DNA of 64,000 bases from Tomocerus qinae (Eukaryota > Arthropoda > Collembola > Entomobryomorpha > Tomoceridae), in assembly GCA_020055645.1 (NCBI GenBank), contig CM034546.1, positions 48,298,001 through 48,362,000 on the forward strand, read 5' to 3'. Position 1 is the first letter of the stretch; each line of letters begins with the position of its first letter. Made by a program: the position numbers and the translations under genes. The notes under the pieces were generated by a model. The model ran no database searches. It had not been told where the DNA came from and was given only the letters and a program-made list of their open reading frames with translations. This document shows positions 54,910-64,000 of this stretch, one piece after another.

Positions 54910-57276
54910 ATGGCACTAAATTGTGGTTATATTCTACTAATTATTGGATTATCCTCAAGCTGGGAAATAAAAGATATAGCAGACTTTGAAAAAGAATGCT
55001 ACATTAATGTGATATTCAATCAATCTTATGTGGAAAAAACTCAAGATACAGTCCTAAATATGCAGCTTCAAAAAATGGATATCCCATACTCAATTACAAA
55101 ACCACAATATAATTATACAGATGATTTGATTATATATCGCAAATTTAGCAGCTTGAAATTGAAGAATCATGTGGTTTGTATAACTGACATATTATTTGAC
55201 ATTAGTGCAAATGCTTTAACGGATTTGTATTATTATAAATATATCAGTGACTATTTTCAAACTCGAGAAACGACATGGGCTAGAGTTAAACAATCGGTTT
55301 CTTCACAATGGTTGTACAACGCAGAACATTCTTCTGTTTACATGCTTGCCCAAAAAGAAGTTTTGCATTTAGTGAAATTAAATGTTAACAGATTATTTTT
55401 TGATACGCCAAGAAAAAGTTATGAAAAGTCAATTATAAATAAGCTAATTATCTATAGACCTTGGTTTATCTTGTCTTGGTCAGAGGCAGATAAAGATTTA
55501 TTTTTTTTATGCCCAGTTAATACAAAAATATGGACGGATGAAAAGAAAAATCGGAATGAATATTATGCATTTTCTTATAATATGGTGCCTCTGTGTTCAG
55601 GAATAACTTGCTATTGTAAGAAACTGCGGCAAACGGCGATAGAAAACTTTATTACAAGTAGCAAAGTTGCGAAAACAGTACTGGCTTTCACACACGATTT
55701 GACACATAATGATAATGACTATTGTGGGCCACCACTCCGTGATGATTATTTCACATATTTTAGTCCAAAATATGGAATTTCTGTTATAATTAATTCAATT
55801 ATATTTCATAATTTCCCAAATTCCACAGTAGGAAAGTGCTTACATTTAAAAAATTTTTTTCCAATTGTACCTCTTTATTTCCAATCGCAAGAGGTCGAAA
55901 ATTGGCTTCGTGGACATCCTTATGTATTTATGATTCCAACTACAGAAGACTCTTTCAGTTTTATTTCTTGTGCCGTTTTAGAAGACGAAAGTCTTTCTTT
56001 CTATGGCTACATTCGGCCTTATCAATTTCATGCCTATATTGGCATAATCATTTCTGTTTTTGCTGCTATCATCTTTCTCCATGGGGTATCATTCTACAAA
56101 GGAGATAATAGCGACCCGTTCTTCCTTATCTGCTATGCGTATCTGTTGGAAGTCAGTTACTCTCTATCACCACAAGCTAATAAAAAAGTGTGGATCAAAT
56201 TAGTTATCGGCCCGTTCCTACTTATGTTCGTTGTGTTAACAAATGCCTACAAAGGAATCGTCACTACAGATTTGGTTGAGCCACGTCCAGTCAAGAGAAT
56301 CGAATCAATACAACATTTATCAAATCTAACTGAAATTTCTACTTTTGGTCAATTGGTTAATACAAATGAGTTTGAACCTTTTAATTTATCAGAATTTTTT
56401 CAAGATAGCGTTTTAATAGAGTATTACGAGAAATACAACAAAACAATCAACAATAAAAGTCTTTATTTTCATGAACACAACAAAAGCACAATCCTAGAAG
56501 CCTTCCAGATCCAAAATTTCAAAAATATAACTTCAAAGAATCTGTTTGGTCATAAATTACACGATTTATTTAAAGTGATAGAGCTATATCGGGATTTATA
56601 CGGTTACAATCCTCCTCCTAACATTTCGCACCCGGAAATTGTAATCAAAATTGCCAATTCACTTCAATTCCCTCCTGAATTCCCGTACATTACTCCTTAC
56701 GAGTGGATTTCACAATGCAATAACTCTGCAATGATTCTTCAAACGTCTACTATGCATCGATTTCTTAATGATTCACATTGGAATCCTGAGAGTGGCGGAG
56801 TTAAACCAATCAACACTTTATATCTCGGAGTGGAAGAACACCCTATTATTCCAACATCATTATATATGATTCTCGACACTTCTGACATACCTTTACTCAC
56901 ACCAGCTGTAAGACACAATTTTTTTGTTGTTAGTCAATCTGGGATCTTTAATTTCTGGTTTGAAAACTTCAAATCATATAATTATACAAGATGTCGTACA
57001 TGTTGGCTCAGAAATCCACCTCGGCCTTTAACCTTTGACAATTCCAATATCGCCACTATATTTGCAATTGCTGGGTCCATTTTACTAGCATCTTTAACAA
57101 CTTTCTTTGCGGAAATTACGGTGTCCCTAAAAAGTAAATTTTGGAAATATCTCTATGACATTTGGAAAGTTGCAAAAATCACCAAAAATAGAATCATCAA
57201 CGGAATATATTTAATTTACAACATCATCTTTTGTAATCGTTCTTCTATACTTAACATTGTTATTCATAATCGTTAA
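54910..57276 (+). CDS. Divergent ionotropic receptor (IR-like), copy 4, intact, 788 aa
   Basis: A single-exon frame starts MALNCGYILLIIGLSSS, a signal peptide. A long extracellular region with many N-glycosylation sites follows (NQS, NYT, NNS and others). The membrane layout fits ionotropic receptors: M1 about residues 376-396, a re-entrant-like stretch (FFLICYAYLLEVSYSL, about 404-420), M3 about 430-452 ending in LTNAYKGIVTTDL, which stands where SYTANLxAFLT lies in glutamate receptors, a second ligand-binding half, and M4 about 713-737 after the strongly conserved CRTCWLRNPPRPL. Such proteins are chemosensory cation channels in arthropods. The ligand is unknown, and the ligand-binding residues of classical receptors are not evident. 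A polyadenylation signal aataaa lies at 57280. It is the only copy of the four without damage. Confidence 0.85.
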   Translation: MALNCGYILLIIGLSSSWEIKDIADFEKECYINVIFNQSYVEKTQDTVLNMQLQKMDIPYSITKPQYNYTDDLIIYRKFSSLKLKNHVVCITDILFDISANALTDLYYYKYISDYFQTRETTWARVKQSVSSQWLYNAEHSSVYMLAQKEVLHLVKLNVNRLFFDTPRKSYEKSIINKLIIYRPWFILSWSEADKDLFFLCPVNTKIWTDEKKNRNEYYAFSYNMVPLCSGITCYCKKLRQTAIENFITSSKVAKTVLAFTHDLTHNDNDYCGPPLRDDYFTYFSPKYGISVIINSIIFHNFPNSTVGKCLHLKNFFPIVPLYFQSQEVENWLRGHPYVFMIPTTEDSFSFISCAVLEDESLSFYGYIRPYQFHAYIGIIISVFAAIIFLHGVSFYKGDNSDPFFLICYAYLLEVSYSLSPQANKKVWIKLVIGPFLLMFVVLTNAYKGIVTTDLVEPRPVKRIESIQHLSNLTEISTFGQLVNTNEFEPFNLSEFFQDSVLIEYYEKYNKTINNKSLYFHEHNKSTILEAFQIQNFKNITSKNLFGHKLHDLFKVIELYRDLYGYNPPPNISHPEIVIKIANSLQFPPEFPYITPYEWISQCNNSAMILQTSTMHRFLNDSHWNPESGGVKPINTLYLGVEEHPIIPTSLYMILDTSDIPLLTPAVRHNFFVVSQSGIFNFWFENFKSYNYTRCRTCWLRNPPRPLTFDNSNIATIFAIAGSILLASLTTFFAEITVSLKSKFWKYLYDIWKVAKITKNRIINGIYLIYNIIFCNRSSILNIVIHNR

Positions 57277-59810
57277 CACAATAAATAAAATCTGAAGGGA
57301 ATTTTCTATTTCTTGTCATTTAAATATCATTTCTATAATAATTTCACAATCATGAACAGACAAAAGCTTCGAGAATCGCTGTTGATTGAGAAATTTGAAT
57401 ATCTAAGTTTGCATCCATATCTTGATTAAATAACATTAGTGTTACGTTTTAAATGATATGCTATGATTGCTATGATTGTACTTTTAGATAATAAAATATA
57501 AATTTCATTTGCGAATACTTTCAATAATTTTGTTAGGCAATAGGTACATCGGATATTTCAAACTATCATATTACAACCCCAATTCGCATTACTAAGCTAT
57601 TTTTATAGTTTAGAAAGAAAGCGTGTTGGAGCACTTTATTCTCATTATCTCATTATTTTGTTTAACCAATTGTTTAGGGTGCTCGTCGTCATATAACGTT
57701 GGCGTTACATAGAACAGGTATTGTAGGTTCGTTAGAAAACCTACACTACCGCACTAATGAGGTCACATTAAGCAAAAATCGATAGAGTAAACCAACTATC
57801 TATATCTATAATATAATCTCAGACTTGGAAAAAATTACCTGTCTATGTCTGTACGTGTGGTAGGGAGAGCCTAGGGAGCCTGCATATATTACGTAACGCA
57901 AAACCCCCTCCCCCATGTGTAACGCAAGTGTTGATTGCAACACATTTGAGTACCTCCTCCTCCCATCAACTGCACACGTAATGTATACATGCTCCATAAT
58001 AAAAGCAAAATGCGCAAGCCCAAATTAATGTTTTCAATAATGTACTCCAACGCATACCTTCATGTGCTAAATTTAGTACATGCTAGGGTACATTATTGAA
58101 AACATTAATTCTTCTAAACAACCGAAATGAGTCGTTTCATAATATTATTGCAACATTAAAATAATAATAGAAATTTACATAAGAAGGTTGATTGGTGGTG
58201 AGTCGTGATTAAATGGAAATGATTAGCGAAAGGGGACGTTTCGTAATGGTCGCAATGTTGAATATGCCTTATTAAATAGCATTTCAAAACTTCTAATACA
58301 AATTGGTTCCCCTATATCGATAAACTTATTTAACATTTTTTAGTAGAGCTGAGCTGGGTTTACTTTTTTACTACCCTCTTGATTCCTTTGGCAGTTGGCA
58401 CACCTTTTTTAGAATTAAATAACAGTCTGGGTAACTAACTATTTATTCTTTAAAAATATTTATTCGTACGTTGACTCATGCGGTTTGTACGTTTATCTAA
58501 AATCCCACGGGGAATCTAATTTTTTTTGATTTAGAAAAGGAGCTTTTTGGTGACTTTTTTCAAAAATGGAGTGTTTCATTGTTCCCTGTGTTCGGCGCTA
58601 CGATCTACAGTTATTATTTTGGTTTAGGAAATTCTTTTTTAGCACGAAGTTGGGGCTGCAGCTAATTTTTCCAACCAAAAGAATATTAATTTAAATAAAC
58701 TTTGTATTTCCAAAGTTAACATAATAACATTGGATCTTTTCGAAATTGTTTTTATTACTGTGTTGGGTGGCCTGCTGAATTTCTCTTGAGTGCTAGGTTT
58801 GCCCCTTAGCTGGGTTCACTAGTAAACTTATAAAGCCAAATAAGTTGGAAGTCCAATCATATCATAGCCAAGAATAAGAGTTGTATTGTCTCCATCATGT
58901 AATATATTCCCATTTTGCTTCCTTCAAAACAACGGATAATATTTCTGAAAAGGTTTTTTAAAAGCAGTTATAAGCCATTAAAAATAACTCTGTAATTTTA
59001 ACAAATTGGGTATTTGGATTTCTTATCAGCTATCAGATAATTTCAATTTAAGAGTTAAAATATTTCGGACTACGGTTTGGGATGAAATATTTTATGGTAT
59101 ACGAAAAAGGAAGAATCTACAACCCTGTCATAGATGACAAACAGACTATGTGTACTTGGAACCTGTTTTTAAGTATTCATTCGGTGTAAGCCGGGTGTTG
59201 AATAAAAAATCAGGATCAAACACAAAGCATGAGCAATATCGATAGATACTACTTCCAGGAATGAGAACTACTACTATAGAATACTCCTGGAAGGGTTTTA
59301 ACTTAACATAAGCATTGATAAGTATGATATTAAATAGGAATATTTTGTTTTATCTATCTAACTTTGTGACTTTATCTGAAATGTATTTGAGCTTAAATAT
59401 AAAACAGAACTACTTAAATAATATTTGTGATGCTGTATGCTCCTGCTCTTTCAATTCATGCTCCATTTATCTTAGACGGCTATTAAATAGGTACTAAATT
59501 AATGACTATAGTATTTAATGACAAATGTTAAATACTAAATCTTCATTCAGTTTAGCACTATAGATATAATTTCCAATCATTTACTCTGTTGGTAATTACG
59601 TGATGTGCTATCTATATATGAATCCATAAAAGCGATATCGTGCATGGCATTTATACATTGAAATAGATAACTTATGAATGACCATTGATTTACACTCATA
59701 CTAAATGAATTTAGCGCAACGTAAACAAAAATGTTTTATTATATTAATCAACAAATACAAAATAAAAATGGCATAACTCGTAAACCAAACACATCTAGAC
59801 ATTGCACATT
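57277..59810. other. 3' flank of receptor copy 4, with an inserted block
   Basis: 57277-57806 and 58827-59640 align with the flank after copy 1 (37716-38510 and 38510-39900). The block between them is unique. On its minus strand the end near 59740-59735 has AATAAA, a likely cyclin K polyadenylation signal. No gene. Confidence 0.55.
57807..58826. mobile_element. Insertion of about 1 kb of unknown type in the receptor copy 4 flank
   Basis: It is defined by comparison: copy 1 runs ctatctatataaacttata without it. It holds a strong hairpin at about 58028-58112, whose arms ttaatgttttcaataatgta pair over at least 20 bp, and a GC-richer left part (57830-57970). The target duplication and ends were not resolved, and there is no convincing open frame. 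Confidence 0.55.
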
Positions 59811-62453
59811 TTACTTTGGAGGAGGCGGAGGTTGGTAGGTCCTCGTGCTAGGCAATGGAGGTGGCGGGTAGAAAGGTTGTCCGGGAGGATAATTTGGAGG
59901 TGGATGTGCTGAAGTGGAGCCTCTGACTTTAGTAAATGTTCCTGGGACTGAAGGGCCCGGCGGTTGAGCACCATATGTGATTCCTGGCATGGGTGGTGGG
60001 TAATTAAATGGTACAGGAGGAGCATTGTGACTGTGATAGGATCCTGATGATGGATGCCCTGCTCCAGGCATCGTGGGAGTCATCGCAGCTACAGGTGTAG
60101 ATGACTTTGATGATCCAGCTAAGACGCCACAAAAACAAAAATTAGCAAGCCCGATCATTAGTGTAAAGTAAAATGTTAAAATACATGCTACATTATTAAT
60201 TATACCCATTGGAGTGGTTGGACCCGTTAAAGGTGAATTTTGATCAGAATGAAAATGAGGAGGGAATCCCATTCCGGATACTTTTGGTGGAGGCGATTCG
60301 CTTGGTGTTGGATTTTGGGTTTGAGAATATAAATCAAGTACTTGGTGACAAATGTCCTCCAGTAATTCTATAGTCATGTCTTCCACAAACATATCCCACC
60401 ATCTAAGGTGATCACCTGTTCTTCCATTCCAGTCTACAACTTTGAACTTACTTAGCTTACCAGCCAAGTGCATTAATGCGATTGCGATGATCTCCGGTTC
60501 CCACTGGAGACACAATGTCGTGCAAAGACTGCAAAGGAACAAAATTACATGTCTTTTATTAAAAGTTTTGGTATTCGTTTTATTTTAGAAAATAAATAAC
60601 GAATTTTTCAATAATATAAATAATAATATGCCACCATAAACAACAATAATAAATATAACAAATGCCAAATTTTAATTTAAAAAAATATAACTGTCAATAC
60701 TAATATAAATTTCACATTTCTTAATATTTTTATAAAATTATTAAATGACAACATTTTACACAGTGTATAATTTCACTTGCAAATTCCAAACAATGAGTTT
60801 TTCTGCGTTTAAATTCAATATTCCTTAACAACTTGGTTTAAGTTCGTGGGTCTTACTCAAAAAGAGTTTTACTTAAAGAATTTCTTGAGAAACAACTATT
60901 GAACAAATTTCTAAGGTTTTCCTAATACCAAATACAGCGGATACTTCAATAACAAAAACACAGTCCTTGAACTGGATGAAAATGTCACATAAAGTCATTG
61001 GTAGAATAGTGTAAAACTTAGTTAAAATTCATATCTGCCTCAAAGTGAGTCATATAACAGAATATTAAATAAAGATGTATTAATGCGAACAATAAGATCC
61101 CTTAAAAAACCAATAATGACCTACCGGGCTTATTTTTAATAGACCTTTTCCCTTTATATTTACTCAAGGTCCAAGGCACATAATATCAAATAACAGAACC
61201 TAAGTTGTAAAATAGAAAAGCAAAAAAATGAAAGATACAGGTCAACCGAGAAGAATGTCATAAATACATATAATGTAAAATTTTTCTATATACGTTTAAA
61301 TGAAAACGTTTACCGCTTTAGAGGAAACTAAAGCGATTTAAATTTTTAATTCCAGTAGAGGACGTTGGTATAAGGCTAAAAAATCGTAATCATTTGAAAT
61401 TCAAATCAACATTATATACCTGTCATTTACGAAAGTCCATGCCATGTTGACCATTTTTTCAAGTCGAACTTTGTCTCCTTTTAGACATGTGGCGTACTGA
61501 AGCAGAAATGTGTACGGGTGCTCGACTTGAAGGTCAAACTTAATTGTCTGAAGAAGAATACGCTCTAGTGTCATTACTTCTTCCTAAAATAAATATGCAA
61601 AGTAAATAACAAATTATTATCCCGATTACAATCGATTAATGGAATAGCCAATTACATTGTAATTGTAATTGACTAATCTCCAAAAAATATAATTTACTTT
61701 ATAAACTACAACAAACCATTTCAAATTAAATTAATAATAATAATAATATTAAGCTTTATTACAAATATCCAGCTATAGAGTAGTCACATACAAGAGAATT
61801 TCGAATGTCTCCACCAAACTGAGCAAACTTATTATCAGGTAGCAAATCTCGGGCCCATTTAATAAAATCTTTACATTTCTTCGGAGTTTCTTCAACTTTT
61901 CCAGCCAAAAATAGACAAGCACATGAAGTAGGCTGAAATAAACGAGTAAAACATAATAATATAGACTGACATATTTCACAGTTTCCTTACTATTAAGTAA
62001 GTTTGTTTGGATTAGAATATTTAACATCATAAATATGTAATGATCCGTGATAATGATAAATAAGTAAATAAATATTTGACAATCCTCACTCACTACTAAA
62101 ATATAAAAAGTACAAAAGAATATGATGATACTAAATTATTACAAAAAGAAAGGAAAAAAAGAAATTATGCAAAGACGTTTAACACAAGACTACAGCAATT
62201 TTCTTAAATAATATAAAAGAGGTGTAAATCTTACATATCTTGGAAAATCTTGAAACGTGTGTTGCATATAAAAGCGGTGGAAATATACAACACCTGTGGC
62301 CATAGTAGGCAAACTTAGCTTGATAGCCGTGCCCATATCGATAATAAATCTAGCTCCTTCACGACGGTACCTTGCTTCTAATTCTGAATCCATACCCTTT
62401 AGAGTGGATGGAGTTTGTTGTAATTCTTTTTTTTCATAATACCACCGAGGCAT
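59811..62453 (-). CDS. CycK: Cyclin K, 5 coding exons, 384 aa
   Basis: Exons: 62453-62235, 61932-61792, 61583-61420, 60528-60206 and 60118-59811. The phases join cleanly. Cyclin K pairs with CDK12/CDK13 to phosphorylate the RNA polymerase II C-terminal domain in the nucleus. The start [11 protein letters not shown] lacks the longer vertebrate N terminus. The first cyclin box includes [30 protein letters not shown] and [14 protein letters not shown]. The second includes [24 protein letters not shown] and [15 protein letters not shown] proline-rich tail ends in QPPPPPK, shorter than in vertebrates. The last intron (60205-60119) is 87 bp, a multiple of three without a stop, so retention would add 29 mostly hydrophobic residues in frame. 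The neighbours are unrelated. Confidence 0.95.
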
Positions 62454-62760
62454 CTTACTGAACAGTAAATAGAAATTGGCGATTGTCAGATTGTCACAGA
62501 TGATAGTAATCAGTAGTTAGGATGAAAATAACGAATTATTCTGATATGATTGAGTTGATTGAAATACGCAGCGTAAATCCTTTCCCTGTATAAATGAAAA
62601 TGAAAGGCCTATTTTTTAAAACTTTTAAAGAAATCCAAAATATAAAAAAATATAAAAAATACTTACAATTGTCGAGTTCTCGAGTTAGTTGACGAAAGAC
62701 GAAAGTAGTAGTATGTATAGAGTTTAGAGTAATAACGGTAGTCAAAAGTAATCAGTATAC
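62454..62760 (-). promoter_or_regulatory. CycK: Cyclin K 5' UTR exon and intron
   Basis: On the minus strand an acceptor (TTTACTGTTCAG) ends at 62458, four bases before the start codon. A consensus donor (CAATT|GTAAGTA) lies at 62667/62666. This suggests a first non-coding exon reaching upstream from 62667 to roughly 62760. The transcription start was not identified. Confidence 0.65.
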
Positions 62761-62860
62761 TAGTCAGTATGCAGTAGTGTAAGTCAAATTTAGGACTAGA
62801 TTTCAAGACTCGCGGACTAGATTAGCCATTTCTGAACATCTGTGCACAAATTTAGCCAGG

Positions 62861-63370
62861 TGGAAGCTTTATGAAGGGTACAATATCCATGTACAATATT
62901 CTGGACTTACGGAATCGCACTTCTTCCTGTGTGGAGTTTGTTACTTGTGTTTGTGTGGATTCCTTTACCATTCACCTTCACCATCATCACCATTCAATCA
63001 ATCATGGGACTTCGTTGACAGAAGATTTTCTGATGCGGTGATGCGTTGTCGACGTCGACTCACTAAATTCTTTATGGGACTATACTATGGAATGAAGTAT
63101 TAATAAAAATTGTAGTATAGTAATAGAGAAGGGTAATTTTGTTGTGTATAGCTATAATATAATGCATCAATACATAGTGAAGATGAAAATTCTTAGTTTT
63201 GTTCGAAGTATATACATGTATTTTAATGTCAATATACATTTCGTATAAAAATATAGAAAAGCGTATTTTGTAATTTAAGCGCTTTTAAACACTTTTAAAA
63301 AGTAGTTTTATACATAAGAAAATCAGCTAGTATGTTTTTAAGCACTAAGCACCCCCTTAATTTGATTTTC
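62861..63370 (+). repeat. Dispersed module, copy E, longest copy
   Basis: It starts tggaagctttatgaagggta and continues with gtacaatat twice in direct repeat, ggacttacggaatcgcac, tgtgtggatt, gtcgactcactaaattc and a long AT-rich part matching 48215-48430. It ends near 63370. It is probably a decayed transposable-element family, lying just upstream of the cyclin K 5' UTR exon. Confidence 0.65.
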
Positions 63371-63401
63371 TGGATACGCCCTTGTCTGCATGAGTATATA
63401 T

Positions 63402-63520
63402 AATAATAATAATAATAATGGTTTTATTGAGACGATATGGCCTTTGGCCTTTACATCTTTTTACAAAGAATTATGACAAGTTTAATATGCATGAGTAACA
63501 AGAGGCAAATGTCCAATTGC
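63402..63520 (-). mobile_element. LINE 3' end fragment with (att)n tail
   Basis: On the minus strand it reads ggccaaaggccatatcgtct, then caataaaacc, and ends in repeated att (63402-63420 as aataat on the plus strand). This is the typical terminus of a group of insect non-LTR retrotransposons. The extent towards 63700 is uncertain and no reverse transcriptase frame is seen. Confidence 0.6.
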
Positions 63521-64000
63521 AAAGAGGTCCCCTAATCTCCATAAAATGGTCTAATTGCTTCGTTGGCCTTAAAAAGTAATAACTTATTGTTAAGCTGAAA
63601 AATAGAAAAATGATCCATCGTTTTATGGAAATATCGGCTCGACCCAAGGGAATTACCGAAGACGGGAAATTAAAGATAGTATGCTGGGAATGTATCTTGT
63701 ATCATGTATCTTAACGAATTTAAATGTACTGAAGTTAAGCATTTTAGAAGAAAATATTATGGTTTCGTAATAAACTATCACCGCATGTAGACATGTTATT
63801 CGTAATGTTTATGTTTCTTTTACAATACTTAAGATTTTATTAGTCCTTAAGTCGACCAACTATGTTCAAATGTACCTTAAAATACAGAACAACAAATTCT
63901 TTACAAAATCATTAAATCTCACGGTTATAACAGTCGAATTCTACATCGCTACTCAGACTTCAACATAAACTTCATTTGGTGTTCAAGTCCCAAGTCGTAA
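63521..64000. other. Right edge of window, no gene seen
   Basis: It may include more of the LINE 3' region. Otherwise AT-rich sequence without coding signals. Confidence 0.4.

Overview
The window looks like AT-rich nuclear DNA from an arthropod. Genes have short GT-AG introns and there are no operons. It carries a ZAD-C2H2 zinc-finger gene, an insect-type gustatory receptor, divergent ionotropic receptors, a BEL/Pao-type LTR element, eRF1 and cyclin K. A springtail (Collembola) is my best guess, but the sequence does not prove it. No conserved marker fixes the species, and no tRNA, rRNA or CRISPR was found.

Layout. 3-4031 (+): the 3' part of an intronless type I polyketide/fatty-acid synthase, cut by the window edge and ending in a thioester-reductase domain. 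4172-5722 (-): a three-exon gustatory receptor, tail to tail with the synthase. 7375-8917 (-): a small four-exon zinc-finger gene whose second intron is one tandem array. 9721-11898 (-): ZAD gene copy 1, with a 1.25-kb palindromic element in its intron. 13378-16983 (-): a young, internally deleted LTR retrotransposon with 408-bp LTRs. 21198-28094 (-): ZAD gene copy 2 with its zinc-finger exon, split by a 3.9-kb foldback element (24053-27967) that itself holds a 1.2-kb retroposon, plus a 234-bp MITE at the same target. 29743-32757 (+): a nine-exon eRF1 gene. 35098-57276 (+): a tandem array of four ionotropic-receptor-like genes in duplicated flanks. Only the fourth (54910-57276) is intact. Copies 1 and 2 are broken by MITEs and copy 3 is decayed. 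hAT-like elements, a stray copy of the last eRF1 exon and a second, 2.2-kb foldback element (51700-53898) lie in or between the units. 59811-62453 (-): cyclin K in five coding exons plus a 5' UTR exon. The right edge holds a dispersed repeat and a LINE 3' end.

The housekeeping genes (eRF1, cyclin K) and the chemoreceptors are independent loci with no shared pathway. The dominant theme is DNA that can fold back: two foldback elements with inverted tandem arrays, a 1.25-kb palindrome and several hairpin MITEs. Many can be delimited exactly by target-site duplications (4, 5, 8, 9 and 12 bp), so the order of several insertions can be read. Exon boundaries below were worked out by hand from splice sites and reading-frame continuity. 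Nothing was searched against a database.
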